Source of the DNA: Gramella sp. MAR_2010_147 | Lineage (GTDB): Bacteria > Bacteroidota > Bacteroidia > Flavobacteriales > Flavobacteriaceae | Assembly: GCF_900105135.1 (NCBI RefSeq) | Contig: NZ_LT629741.1 | Coordinates: forward strand, 2,891,001-2,955,000 | DNA length: 64,000 nucleotides | Direction: 5' to 3' | In this document: one piece after another, positions 44,111 through 53,758 of the stretch | How positions within the stretch are numbered: the first letter of the stretch is position 1 | Layout of the letters: every line of letters starts with the position of its first letter | The notes under the pieces: generated by a model | The model's database searches: none | Told to the model about the DNA's origin: nothing | What the model saw: the letters and a program-made list of their open reading frames with translations, nothing else | Position numbers and translations under genes: made by a program

Positions 44111-44729
44111 TAAAGTTTTTGTGAATGATATTCCTATAATTGTTTCTACAAAGAAAGAAATTGGGGAAAATTACACTTCTTTCCCTTTAAAAACAGTTCG
44201 ACTTAAAAAAGTGATAAGAAAAATCCTTAAAGGGAAACTACATTATGTAAACCTTTATCACGAGGATGAAACAAAGCTTCTAAAGCTGCTATTAAAGAAA
44301 ATGAAAGTGATCACTGCAGCAGGAGGAATGGTGGTAAATCCGAAAAAGGAAATCCTTTTTATTTACCGCAATCATCGATGGGACCTTCCAAAAGGGAAGA
44401 CAGAGAAAAATGAAACTATTGAAGATTCAGCGATTAGAGAAGTTGAAGAAGAGACCGGCGTAGAGGGATTGGAGATTACCCGGTTCATTACACGTACCTA
44501 TCATGTTTTTAAGCGTAAGGGAAAACTCAGGTTAAAGGAGACTTACTGGTATGAAATGTATACCGAATATGAGGGCGAACTGATTCCTGAGGTAAAAGAG
44601 GGTATTAAAAAAGCCAAATGGAAAAATTTCAAGAAAAGTCAGAAAGCACTGAAAAAATCTTACGCGAACATTAAAATGTTATTTCCTGAAAAATTCCTAG
44701 CGGGGAAGTCGGAAGACTGGGTAGCGTAA
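44106..44729 (+). CDS. NUDIX hydrolase
   Basis: 207 residues. An N-terminal extension (about 70 residues) precedes the NUDIX fold. The Nudix box is complete: GKTEKNETIEDSAIREVEEE, then TGV (G-x5-E-x7-REVEEETGV). TRTYHVFKRKGKLRLKETYW resembles members acting on diadenosine polyphosphates or similar. Substrate unknown. The 3' end overlaps the convergent M14 gene by 33 bases. Confidence 0.92.
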   Translation: MYKVFVNDIPIIVSTKKEIGENYTSFPLKTVRLKKVIRKILKGKLHYVNLYHEDETKLLKLLLKKMKVITAAGGMVVNPKKEILFIYRNHRWDLPKGKTEKNETIEDSAIREVEEETGVEGLEITRFITRTYHVFKRKGKLRLKETYWYEMYTEYEGELIPEVKEGIKKAKWKNFKKSQKALKKSYANIKMLFPEKFLAGKSEDWVA

Positions 44730-46447
44730 ATGTGCCTCTTCGTAGCTTTCAGATTGTTTATGCAGCCAGTCTAACTGAGCAAACCAGTTATTTCTAAAAT
44801 CGGCATCACTACGTTTTTTATTCTCAAAATCTTCTTTAAGCTCTATGTTGCTATCCAGTAGTTTTTTAGCTTTATCTTCAAATACATAAGGTGAAAAACC
44901 CTCTTTTTGCTGAAGCACTGTATCAAAGAAATTCCAGTTAAAAAAAGAGTCTACTGCTGATGGTTCTAATGTTTCTAAAAGATATCTGGCGCCATCCTGG
45001 AAAGTGGTAATAAGGTAATCTCCTTTTCTGAACCTTATATTTTCTGTTGATTTAGAGACCACGGTGTTACTATGTAAGTAATGCCCTTCGTAAGCAGTCT
45101 CAACGGTTTCAAATTCTTCGATCTTATAAACTTCTACGTTAATCAAAGTATCTCTTTCTAAAGCTTCCATTTTAATGTCGTTCATTTTTAAACGATCTAC
45201 TATCTGCCACCATCCTTGCGGGATGATATAAGCTCTTGGAATTTCGATCTCTTCCGTAACCTTGAAATTGTCGTAATAGTCGATTTCCTTTGAAAAGGGT
45301 TTGTCACGATCATATTTTAGTCGTTGCTGTCCTGTCACGTAACTGGAAATATTTTCGGCTTCAAAACCTTTAAATTCTCTTTTTGTTGGATTCTCTTTAT
45401 CAACCTCAAATTTAAGATTGTAACTGCGATCGGTTAGATATTTTCTTCTGGCCTGATTGCGAAGATCTTTAATTACTGAAGTTTCAGCATCTGTAATTTT
45501 AATCATGGAATGCATTAGCTCGTAGGTTCCCATGACCCTTTTATCATAAGGCTTGAGCATATGGGTTTCAACCATCATTCCCAGCGTATTCCAAAGACTT
45601 GTATAGCCTGTAGAATATCGCGGTGAATCCATGAATTGAGAAAATCCTTTTTCAGGAACTTCATTAAACACATTTACATAAGGGGTGATGTCCCAGTCTT
45701 TGGCTTTTAATGAATCCTCCAGTGCAGGCATCATCTTTTTCTGAACATACGCGCCCAGATTTCCCCCAGCTTATCATGTTGAGTGAATAAATGGGTTAAT
45801 GTATACTGGTAATCTGCTCCATTACTCACATGATTATCAATAAAAACATCAGGATCTAAATAATGAAATATCTCATAGAATGTTTGTGCATTTTTAGTGT
45901 CGGCTTTTATAAAATCGCGATTGAGATCATAATTTCTGGCATTCCCTCTAAATCCATATTCTTTAGGTCCATTTTGGTTGGTCCTTGTTCCTGAATTTCG
46001 GTTTATAGCACCGCCAACATTATAGATAGGGATGGTGGCGATAATGGTGTTTTTTGGGGAGGCAATAGAATCCCCGGCCATATCCCTAAAGAGCATCATG
46101 GTGGCATCTATACCATCGCTTTCTCCGGGATGGATACCATTATTGATCATCAGGACACTATGTGATTTTCTAAGCTTTTCAAGATCGAATTCTCCTTCAG
46201 GATTGTAAATAGCTAAATGTAAAGGTAAGCCGCTATCGGTTTCTCCAAACTCCTGCAAAATAATACTTGGATAAGCATCGGCTAATTTTTGGTAAAATCC
46301 TATAACTTCTTTATAAGTACCGGTTTCAGTGCCACCTGATTTTTCAAATTGTGTTTCGAAATCGTAATCCTTAATAAGCTTGTACTTAGAAAAATCACAA
46401 GATGAAAGGCTGATCACAATCCCCAATACCAACCATAGTTTTTTCAT
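44697..46447 (-). pseudogene. M14 zinc carboxypeptidase, disrupted by a frameshift
   Basis: Two adjoining frames make one 583-residue M14 protein. The 5' part (from 46447; lipobox VISLSSCDFS) has zinc ligands in NNGIHPGESDGIDATMM (H-x2-E) and FIDNHVSNGADYQ (His), and RNARNYDLNRDFIKADT. It stops at 45731, while the 3' part (MMPALEDSLKAKDWDITPYV) is in another frame. Reading the 3' frame backwards gives GNLGAYVQKKMMPALEDSL, continuous with HDKLG, if one G is added to the run of five at 45763-45767. So a one-base loss in a homopolymer, real or from sequencing, breaks the gene. Confidence 0.85.
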
Positions 46448-46610
46448 AAAATTTTCTAAAAATATAGCCGTAAACTTAAATAAAAACTCAGAGAGTAGCT
46501 AAAAAAACATACTACTTCTATAAGAGGAGCCGCACTGTTAAAGTAAATCTAATCCTTTAAAGATCTTTTCTTAAATCCAATTTTCAAGGTATTTTTATAA
46601 AAAATTGAAT

Positions 46611-47903
46611 ATGAAAAAGTTAATAACTAGCCTTGTGTTTTCGGGAGTTTTGTTTATTTCCATGGATGTTGCTGCACAGGCGAACGAAAATCTAAGTGAG
46701 GAAAAAAAGAAGGAACTAGGTCAATCTGGTCCTGATTATGCTGAAACCGCTATTGGAAAAATAAAATTACCGGCACCTTTTGCTTCAGAATCAGTTCGAA
46801 AAGAGAGTAAACTTGTAGCATGGCCGGAAGGAAAAATGCCTCAGGCACCAGAAGGTTTTGAGGTAACTAAATTTGCTGAAGATCTAGAACATCCGCGCTG
46901 GACATACGTGGCGCCAAATAATGATATTTTTGTAGTAGAGTCTGATGACGCGAAGAAAAGCGCGAACCGTATCACTATGTTTCGGGATAAAGATGAGGAT
47001 GGAGTACCAGATGAACGGTACTCTTTTTTAAAGAATTTAAATCAACCTTTTGGGATGTTGATTATGGATGGTTATTTCTATGTAGCCAATGTAGATCAAC
47101 TAATTCGTTTTCCTTATAAAGAAGGTCAGAACACTATAGATGAGAATCCAGAGAAAGTTATAGATCTACCGGCTGGAGGTTATAATCACCACTGGACAAG
47201 GAATATTATTGCAGGATCCAGTAATGATAAAATTTATATTACCGTGGGAAGTTCAAGTAATGTGGGAGAGCATGGTATGGAAAAAGAAGAACGAAGAGCA
47301 AATATCATTGAGATCAATCCTGATGGTAGCGGAGAAAAAATTTATGCGGCAGGGCTTAGAAACCCTGTTGGGATAGATTGGAATCCAATTACAGGTGAGC
47401 TTTGGACTGCCGTAAATGAGAGAGATAAAATAGGAAACAACCTGGTTCCAGATTATGTTACCAGTGTAAAAGAAGGTGGTTGGTACGGTTGGCCATATTC
47501 TTATTTTGGAGAGATTAAAGATCCAAGATGGGCAGAAGATCCGCATTTAGAAATGGTTGAAAAATCTCTAGTTCCAGATGTTGCAGTGGGTCCTCATACG
47601 GCATCTCTTGGGTTTACATTTTACAAGAAAAATTCTTTTCCTCAAAAATACCATAATGGAGCCTTTGTGGGACAGCACGGATCCTGGAATAGAGCAAATT
47701 TTTCAGGATATAAAGTTTTGTTTATACCTTTCGACGAGAATGGAAATCCACAACAACCTGAAGATTTTCTTACCGGTTTCATTGCAGACGACGATGCCAG
47801 TGAAGTTTATGGACGTCCCGTGGGTGTGACAACGCTTCCTGATGGTTCTTTACTAGTGAATGATGATGATGGTGGTGTAATCTGGAGAGTTTCAGCTGAA
47901 TAA
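46611..47903 (+). CDS. PQQ-type sugar dehydrogenase (sorbosone dehydrogenase-like)
   Basis: 430 residues from the ATG at 46611. Signal peptide to VAAQA. A six-bladed beta-propeller of the soluble glucose/sorbosone dehydrogenase type: FAEDLEHPRWTYVAPNNDIF, RNPVGIDWNPITGELWTAVN ERD region, GGWYGWPYSYFGE, FVGQHGSWNRANFSGYKV and PVGVTTLPDGSLLVNDDDGG. Whether it holds PQQ is not certain. The TonB receptor gene follows after seven bases, so the pair is probably a unit that takes up and oxidises a substrate. Confidence 0.9.
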   Translation: MKKLITSLVFSGVLFISMDVAAQANENLSEEKKKELGQSGPDYAETAIGKIKLPAPFASESVRKESKLVAWPEGKMPQAPEGFEVTKFAEDLEHPRWTYVAPNNDIFVVESDDAKKSANRITMFRDKDEDGVPDERYSFLKNLNQPFGMLIMDGYFYVANVDQLIRFPYKEGQNTIDENPEKVIDLPAGGYNHHWTRNIIAGSSNDKIYITVGSSSNVGEHGMEKEERRANIIEINPDGSGEKIYAAGLRNPVGIDWNPITGELWTAVNERDKIGNNLVPDYVTSVKEGGWYGWPYSYFGEIKDPRWAEDPHLEMVEKSLVPDVAVGPHTASLGFTFYKKNSFPQKYHNGAFVGQHGSWNRANFSGYKVLFIPFDENGNPQQPEDFLTGFIADDDASEVYGRPVGVTTLPDGSLLVNDDDGGVIWRVSAE

Positions 47904-47910
47904 AATTATA

Positions 47911-50199
47911 TTGAAAAAAAATATATTATTCCTTTTAGTTCTTGTGTGTGTAGGAAAACTAAGTGCGCAGGAATTAAAAGGAATTGTTTTAGATAGCAAG
48001 ACTGGCATTTCACTGGATAATGTTGCAGTTGCAAATTTAGATTCTGGAGTGATTAATCTTACAGATAAGAATGGTAATTTTAAATTTGATTTTGTAGAGT
48101 TTCCGGTAACCTTGGAGTTCTCAAGATCTGAATATTTGAATAATATTCTCAAAATTCAAAGTGAGCAGGAAGTTGTAGAAATATACCTTCAGAAAGAAAT
48201 TGATCAGCTTTCAGAAGTAGTTGTTAGAAGTTCAAATATTCCTCAGGAAATTAGGAAGATTCCCGCATCTGTGAGTCTTATTTCTGAAAATGATTTACAG
48301 AGAACAGATAATTTCAATCTGGTTCAGAACTTTAATTATATTCCCGGGATTTTTGTGAGTCAGGGTGCATTGAATACGAATAAGATTAATATTCGTGGTA
48401 TTGGCGCCAGAGCTCAATATAGTACAAATCGAATTAAAGCATATATTAACGGTATTCCACTAACAACAGCTGAAGGTGAATTAACTTTGGATGATTTTGA
48501 TTCGGAATATCTGGATAGAATTGAACTTTTTAAAGGACCTGTTTCTTCCGTTTTTGGTGCAGGTTTAGGGGGTGCCATTAACCTTTATACTGCTCAAAAT
48601 ACCAGAGATCAGAAATCGGTTACGACCGCGTTCAGTTACGGCAGCTTTAATACCAGAAAGACCAGGGCGAATCTCAATTACGTAAAAGACAGTCTGGATA
48701 TTTCTATTAATTACAACAATATTCAAAGTGATGGTTACCGTCAAAACGGAGATTATGAAAGAAATTCATTGTTAGGCTCTGCTGGCCTTACTACTAAATC
48801 CGGGAATTACTGGTCGTTCTTTTTTTCCTATACTAATTTGAAAGCCTTTATTCCAAGCTCTTTAAATGAAGATGATTTCAGGAATGATCCTGAAAAAGCA
48901 GCTTTTACCTGGAACCAGGCAGCGGGTTATGAATCTTATGATAAAAATATCTTTGGAATTTCTTATGAACATAATTTCTCTTCAAATTTTAAAAATCAAA
49001 CTTCCGTTTTTTATAATTCCCGGGATGGCTATGAGCCAAGACCTTTTAATATTTTGGATGAGGATCGAAATTCCTTCGGTGTTAGGACTAAATTCAATTA
49101 CAAAACTTCCGTTTTTGAAAAAGCTTCAGAACTTAGTTTTGGAGCAGAAACGATGTTAGAATTTTATGAAACCGGAACTTTTGAGAATCTTTATGAAGAA
49201 ATAGAGGGAAGAAGAAGCGTTCAGGGAGATCGTTTGAGTTTAAATGAACAGAACAGGAATTATATCAATGTTTTTGCTCAGATGAATATGGAGATTACTT
49301 CAAGGTTATTTTTGGAAGCAGGTCTAAACTTTAACTCGACGGTGTATGATCTTGAGGATAAGTTTAATTCAGATGATAGTAACCAGTCTGGGGATTATCG
49401 CTTTGATCCGGTAATATCACCGAGATTAGGCTTAAGCTATGAAGCTTTTGAGCGAAAAAACTTTTATGCTTCTGCCAGTCATGGATTTTCTACACCAACG
49501 GTTGCTGAAACTTTAACTCCGGAAGGACAAATAAATACTGATCTAAAAACTGAAACCGGCTTGAATTATGAAGTCGGATTTAAAGGAAACTGGTTGAATA
49601 ACAAACTTTATACGGAGTTAAACCTTTATTCTATTCAAATTCGAAATTTACTGGTAGCAAGAAGGGTAGGGCCAGACCAGTTTGTTGGTGTAAATGCAGG
49701 GAAAGCAGATCATAACGGGATTGAATTTACTTCAGCCTATCGAACAAATCTCTCTCCAGATCTTCAGCTCAAATTATTTCTTAATTCAAATTTCAATTTT
49801 TTCGAGTTCGATAAATTTGTAGATCTAGGTGAAAATTATTCGGGGAATACCATTCCGGGAGTTCCTGAATATATGATTTCACCGGGAACGGAGATCAGTT
49901 TTAAAGATCTTACTGCGAATATCAATTTTCAGGCATTCGGAGAAATGGCGCTGGATGATGATAATTCCGGATATACAGACCCTTACCAATTATTGAATTT
50001 CAAATTAAATTATAACTGGAATTTAAGCCAGAGATTGCATCTACAATTTAATTTCGGGATTAATAATATTCTGGATGAGGATTATGCGGCGAGTATAGTA
50101 ACAAACGCAGTTGGCTTTAGAGGCTCTGCACCCCGTTATTATTATCCGGGCAATCCAAGAAATTATTTTGGAGGAGTAAGATTAAAGTTTGATTTATAA
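47911..50199 (+). CDS. TonB-dependent outer-membrane receptor
   Basis: 762 residues. The start is a TTG: no nearby ATG exists and the TTG gives a clean signal peptide (MKKNILFLLVLVCVGKLSAQ). A CarboxypepD_reg-like domain (LKGIVLDSKTGISLDNVAVA) is followed by the plug (IPQEIRKIPASVSLISENDL; NKINIRGIGARAQYSTNRIK; GPVSSVFGAGLGGAINLYTA) and the 22-strand barrel ending GGVRLKFDL with a C-terminal Leu. There is no SusD partner. Its cargo is unknown; siderophore- or cofactor-like (perhaps PQQ, given its neighbour) is only a guess. Confidence 0.93.
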   Translation: MKKNILFLLVLVCVGKLSAQELKGIVLDSKTGISLDNVAVANLDSGVINLTDKNGNFKFDFVEFPVTLEFSRSEYLNNILKIQSEQEVVEIYLQKEIDQLSEVVVRSSNIPQEIRKIPASVSLISENDLQRTDNFNLVQNFNYIPGIFVSQGALNTNKINIRGIGARAQYSTNRIKAYINGIPLTTAEGELTLDDFDSEYLDRIELFKGPVSSVFGAGLGGAINLYTAQNTRDQKSVTTAFSYGSFNTRKTRANLNYVKDSLDISINYNNIQSDGYRQNGDYERNSLLGSAGLTTKSGNYWSFFFSYTNLKAFIPSSLNEDDFRNDPEKAAFTWNQAAGYESYDKNIFGISYEHNFSSNFKNQTSVFYNSRDGYEPRPFNILDEDRNSFGVRTKFNYKTSVFEKASELSFGAETMLEFYETGTFENLYEEIEGRRSVQGDRLSLNEQNRNYINVFAQMNMEITSRLFLEAGLNFNSTVYDLEDKFNSDDSNQSGDYRFDPVISPRLGLSYEAFERKNFYASASHGFSTPTVAETLTPEGQINTDLKTETGLNYEVGFKGNWLNNKLYTELNLYSIQIRNLLVARRVGPDQFVGVNAGKADHNGIEFTSAYRTNLSPDLQLKLFLNSNFNFFEFDKFVDLGENYSGNTIPGVPEYMISPGTEISFKDLTANINFQAFGEMALDDDNSGYTDPYQLLNFKLNYNWNLSQRLHLQFNFGINNILDEDYAASIVTNAVGFRGSAPRYYYPGNPRNYFGGVRLKFDL

Positions 50200-50200
50200 T

Positions 50201-50257
50201 GTCATTTCGAACGAAATGAGAAATCTCAAGAGATGCTGAAACAAGTTCAGCATGACG
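50201..50257. repeat. Palindromic intergenic repeat, copy 1
   Basis: Starts GTCATTTCGAACGAAATGAG and ends GCATGACG, with an inner GCTGAA-ACAAG-TTCAGC stem; GTCAT/ATGAC close it. It belongs to the same family as the copies at 54.5, 56.4 and 60.2 kb. Confidence 0.75.
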
Positions 50258-50270
50258 ACTACTAGAGAGC

Positions 50271-50373
50271 ATCGTTATCCTGAATTTATTTCAGGGTCTC
50301 AGATGGTGAGGTTTTTCATCGCGCTCTGAATGACCAAGTTGTGCCATTCCGAACGTAGTGAGGAATCTCAAAG
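50271..50373. repeat. Degenerate copies of the intergenic repeat
   Basis: A second unit (TATCCTGAATTTATTTCAGG ... CTCTGAATGACC) and a half unit (CCATTCCGAACGTAGTGAGG AATCTCA style) fill the region up to coaD. No gene lies in 50200-50402. Confidence 0.65.
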
Positions 50374-50402
50374 GTTCTGCGCTTCTGGCTTAAAATGGAG
50401 AA

Positions 50403-50858
50403 CTACTTTTTCCTAACCACATCTGGTACCATAAACTCATAATTGCCGTTATGGTGCATGACATCCCGCACTACCGTAGAAGAAATATGAGCTTTGCCGG
50501 AACTGGAAAGCAGAAAGATGCTGTCTATGCCAGACATTTTGTAATTGGTTTGCCCAATAGATTTTTCAAATTCAAGATCCTGCCCGTTTCGTAATCCACG
50601 TAGAATAAAACCTGCATTTTGAGACTTGCAGAAATCAACTGTAAGGCCCTTATAGGTTTCAACCTTAATCTTAGATTCATTTTTATAGGTTTCTTTTAAA
50701 AAATGAAGTCTTTCCTCCAAACTAAACATATATTTTTTGCTGGAATTGGTGCCAATCGCCAGAATGATCTCGTCAAATAAGGGTAGCGCACGGTCAATAA
50801 TATCGGTATGTCCAAGTGTAAGCGGATCGAAAGATCCCGGAAAAACTGCTTTTTTCAT
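50403..50858 (-). CDS. coaD: Phosphopantetheine adenylyltransferase
   Basis: The penultimate step of CoA synthesis. 151 residues with VFPGSFDPLTLGHTDIIDRA (nucleotidyltransferase HxGH form, GHTD), FILRGLRNGQDLEFEKSIGQ and the HISSTVVRDVMHHNG (ISSTxxR) motif. Followed upstream by ddl in the same direction. Confidence 0.97.
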   Translation of the reverse strand: MKKAVFPGSFDPLTLGHTDIIDRALPLFDEIILAIGTNSSKKYMFSLEERLHFLKETYKNESKIKVETYKGLTVDFCKSQNAGFILRGLRNGQDLEFEKSIGQTNYKMSGIDSIFLLSSSGKAHISSTVVRDVMHHNGNYEFMVPDVVRKK

Positions 50859-50905
50859 CAGGCGGTTTTTGATAGGTTATAAATGTAAAAGATAATTAGA
50901 AATTA

Positions 50906-51886
50906 TCACTTTTGCTTTAAAGCCGCTTCGATAGCGCTTCCAAAAAGATCTTTCAGGCTTATACCGGCCTTTTCTGCCTGTTGAGGTAAAATACTAGCCT
51001 GACTAATGCCGGGGTTTGTATTCATCTCTATAAAGTGAGGTTCGCCATGATGGAAAATAAATTCAGATCTTGAAAAACCTTTCATTTTTAATTTCTTGTA
51101 GATCATGATCGCAATATCCTGCACTTTTTTAGTGTCTTCGTCAGTAATTCTGGCCGGCGTGATCTCCTGTGATTTTCCAAGATACTTCGCGGCATAATCA
51201 AAGAATTCACCTTCAGGAACGATCTCGGTAACCGGTAGTGCCATGATCTCCCCTTTATACGTGATAACACCTACGGAAACTTCGGTTCCGTCAAGGAAAG
51301 ATTCAATGATAGCTTCATCATCTTCAGTAAAGGCAGTTTTTGCAGCATCTTCGATCTCATCTTCCGTCTTTACTTTTGTAACTCCAAAACTGCTTCCGGC
51401 GCGGTTAGCCTTTACAAAACAAGGTAATCCAACTTTGTCTACGATATCTGCCGTATCAATTTCCTCACCTTTATTCAGAAAATAATTCGTTGCCGCTTTA
51501 ACTCCGTAAGGTCGAAGCACACTTATAAGATCCCGTTTATTGAAAGTTAAAGCAGACTGATAATAATCACAGCTGGTTTGCGGAATCCCTATTAACTCAA
51601 GATAAGCCTGAAGTAAACCATTTTCACCGGGAGTACCATGAATGGTGTTAAAGACACAATCAAATTTTATGATCTTGTCATTCATTTTAACCGTAAAATT
51701 GCTTTTATTGATAGGGTATGGCGTGTCATCTTCAGCTACCACAAACCATTCTCCTTTTAAAATATGAACGCGGTAAGGTTCATAAAGATCACGGTCAAGA
51801 TGTTTATAAACGATATTTCCGCTGTTGATGGAAATGCGATATTCGCTGGAATAACCACCCATGGCAATGGCAATTTTTTTCTTCAT
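50906..51886 (-). CDS. ddl: D-alanine--D-alanine ligase
   Basis: An ATP-grasp ligase for peptidoglycan precursors. 326 residues from the ATG at 51886. N-terminal AIAMGGYSSEYRISINSG, NTIHGTPGENGLLQAYLELI, CFVKANRAGSSFGVTKVKTE, and the metal-binding end FHHGEPHFIEMNTNPGISQA are present. The usual Tyr216-like position reads DYAAKYLGKS, so it is a D-Ala-D-Ala type. Confidence 0.97.
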   Translation of the reverse strand: MKKKIAIAMGGYSSEYRISINSGNIVYKHLDRDLYEPYRVHILKGEWFVVAEDDTPYPINKSNFTVKMNDKIIKFDCVFNTIHGTPGENGLLQAYLELIGIPQTSCDYYQSALTFNKRDLISVLRPYGVKAATNYFLNKGEEIDTADIVDKVGLPCFVKANRAGSSFGVTKVKTEDEIEDAAKTAFTEDDEAIIESFLDGTEVSVGVITYKGEIMALPVTEIVPEGEFFDYAAKYLGKSQEITPARITDEDTKKVQDIAIMIYKKLKMKGFSRSEFIFHHGEPHFIEMNTNPGISQASILPQQAEKAGISLKDLFGSAIEAALKQK

Positions 51887-51988
51887 AGTCAATATATCCG
51901 GTTAGATGTCGTTAAACAAAAATATCACTTAAAAGGGCAGTCACCAAAACCAATGGGTTTTATATCTTTGCTCATTATCTAGAAAACT

Positions 51989-52612
51989 ATGGGATTATTT
52001 CGATTTATATTTAGCAAGACCTTTTTAATTCAACTGGTGCTTGCCGTTATTGTATTAGTAGTGCTTTCATTTTTAACGATGCAATGGCTTGATTATGCTA
52101 CCAATCAGGATCAAAGAATTGAAGTTCCAGACCTGGCTAAAATGAATCTGGATAATGTGGAAAACAGGCTTGATGAAATGGATCTTGATTATGAGATCTT
52201 AGATTCAGCGAACTTCAATCCCGATTTTCCAAGATATTCTGTGATAGATCAGGTTCCTGCACCGGGTAAATTTGTAAAAGAAGATAGAAAAATCTATTTG
52301 ACCTTAAATCCTTCAGGATATAGAAAAATAGAAGTGCCTAATAACCTTATCAGAAAAACCAGAAGACAGGTAGAGCCAACTTTAAGATCTCTTGGATTTG
52401 AGATTGGTGAGATTAGTTACAAACCAGACATTGCTGAAGATGCGGTACTTGAATTGCGACATAAAGGAAAACTAATAGCTCCCGGGGATGAAATTATGAA
52501 AACATCGGTTATTGATATGGTACTTGGTGATGGTAGTGGAAGATATCGAGAGAATGATACTGATACCCTGGATACAGAAAGTGAACCTGAAAATGAGGTA
52601 GATGAATTCTAA
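51989..52612 (+). CDS. PASTA-domain membrane protein
   Basis: 207 residues. One N-terminal membrane helix (FLIQLVLAVIVLVVLSFLTM) and then two or three PASTA repeats: RIEVPDLAKMNLDNVENRLD, SVIDQVPAPGKFVKEDRKIY, KIEVPNNLIRKTRRQVEPTL. There is no kinase or transpeptidase domain. In this phylum PASTA-only proteins occur between ddl and rluD, and may sense cell-wall fragments (inference). It overlaps rluD by 11 bases. Confidence 0.92.
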   Translation: MGLFRFIFSKTFLIQLVLAVIVLVVLSFLTMQWLDYATNQDQRIEVPDLAKMNLDNVENRLDEMDLDYEILDSANFNPDFPRYSVIDQVPAPGKFVKEDRKIYLTLNPSGYRKIEVPNNLIRKTRRQVEPTLRSLGFEIGEISYKPDIAEDAVLELRHKGKLIAPGDEIMKTSVIDMVLGDGSGRYRENDTDTLDTESEPENEVDEF

Positions 52613-53660
52613 TAAAGACCAGAGAGAAGAGATTGAAGATCAGGATGAGGACGAAAGTCTTTATGAACATCATAAATTTAAGGCTGAGGTAGGGCAGAAT
52701 CCTTTAAGAGTAGATAAGTATCTGATGAATTTCATCGAAAATGCTACTCGAAATAAAATTCAGAAAGCAGCCAAAAACGGAAATATCTATGTAAACGGGG
52801 AAACCGTAAAGCAGAATTATAAAGTTAAAGGCGGCGATACCGTACAGGTCATGTTTGAGCATCCGCCTTATGAATATTTACTGGTCCCTGAAGATATTCC
52901 ACTGGATATCGTCTATGAAGATGATATTTTACTTGTAGTAAATAAGCCTGCAGGAATGGTGGTGCATCCCGGTCACGGCAATTATAGCGGAACCCTTATC
53001 AATGCACTGGTGCATCATTTTGACAATTTGCCAAATAATAGTAGTGATCGCCCCGGACTTGTGCACCGAATAGATAAAGATACCAGCGGACTTTTGGTAG
53101 TCGCCAAGACTGAAGAAGCCATGGCGCATCTTTCAAAACAATTCTTCGATAAAAGTAGCGAGCGTGAATATGTTGCTATTGTTTGGGGAAATGTCGCTGA
53201 AGAGGAAGGGACTATTGAAGGGAGTATTGGCAGAAACCCAAGGAATAGGCTTCAGAATATAGTTTTTGAAGGCGATGATGCCGAAAATGGTAAACCTGCC
53301 GTAACTCATTATAAGGTTCTTGAGCGCTTAGGATATGTTACTTTGGTGGGTTGTAAATTGGAAACCGGGCGAACACACCAGATCAGGGTTCATATGAAGT
53401 ATATTGGTCATACTCTTTTTAACGATGAACGTTATGGAGGTGACAGGATTTTAAAGGGAACTACTTTTACAAAGTATAAGCAGTTTGTAGATAACTGCTT
53501 TAAAATACTTCCAAGACAGGCATTACATGCCAAAACTTTAGGATTTGAACATCCAAAGACCGGTGAGTGGATGAGCTTTAATTCAGATATCCCAGAAGAT
53601 ATGGTGAATTGTATAGAGAAGTGGCGGGGATATGCTAAAAATCAGTTGGAAAACCTTTAG
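52602..53660 (+). CDS. rluD: 23S rRNA pseudouridine synthase RluD-like
   Basis: 352 residues. S4 RNA-binding domain (LRVDKYLMNFIENATRNKIQ), catalytic motif GLVHRIDKDTSGLLVVAKT with the catalytic Asp, and KLETGRTHQIRVHMKYIGHT. It converts uridines of 23S rRNA helix 69 or similar sites. An acidic N-terminal tail (about 25 residues) precedes S4. Co-transcribed with the PASTA gene. Confidence 0.95.
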   Translation: MNSNKDQREEIEDQDEDESLYEHHKFKAEVGQNPLRVDKYLMNFIENATRNKIQKAAKNGNIYVNGETVKQNYKVKGGDTVQVMFEHPPYEYLLVPEDIPLDIVYEDDILLVVNKPAGMVVHPGHGNYSGTLINALVHHFDNLPNNSSDRPGLVHRIDKDTSGLLVVAKTEEAMAHLSKQFFDKSSEREYVAIVWGNVAEEEGTIEGSIGRNPRNRLQNIVFEGDDAENGKPAVTHYKVLERLGYVTLVGCKLETGRTHQIRVHMKYIGHTLFNDERYGGDRILKGTTFTKYKQFVDNCFKILPRQALHAKTLGFEHPKTGEWMSFNSDIPEDMVNCIEKWRGYAKNQLENL

Positions 53661-53705
53661 CATAAACGGCTTCTATAGATTCATAAGAAACAAATTTCAG
53701 GTATT

Positions 53706-53736
53706 TTTCGGTTTTTGAACTGATAGATTATCTTTG
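53706..53736 (+). promoter_or_regulatory. Promoter of yaaA
   Basis: TTTC at 53706-53709, 19-base spacer, TATCTTTG at 53729-53736; the yaaA ATG follows 22 bases later. Confidence 0.6.
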
Positions 53737-53758
53737 GTATAAAATTAACCGAAAAGAA

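Noticed and set aside
51989..52612. PASTA protein as part of a Ser/Thr kinase system
   Set aside because: No kinase or phosphatase gene adjoins and the protein has only a membrane helix and PASTA repeats.
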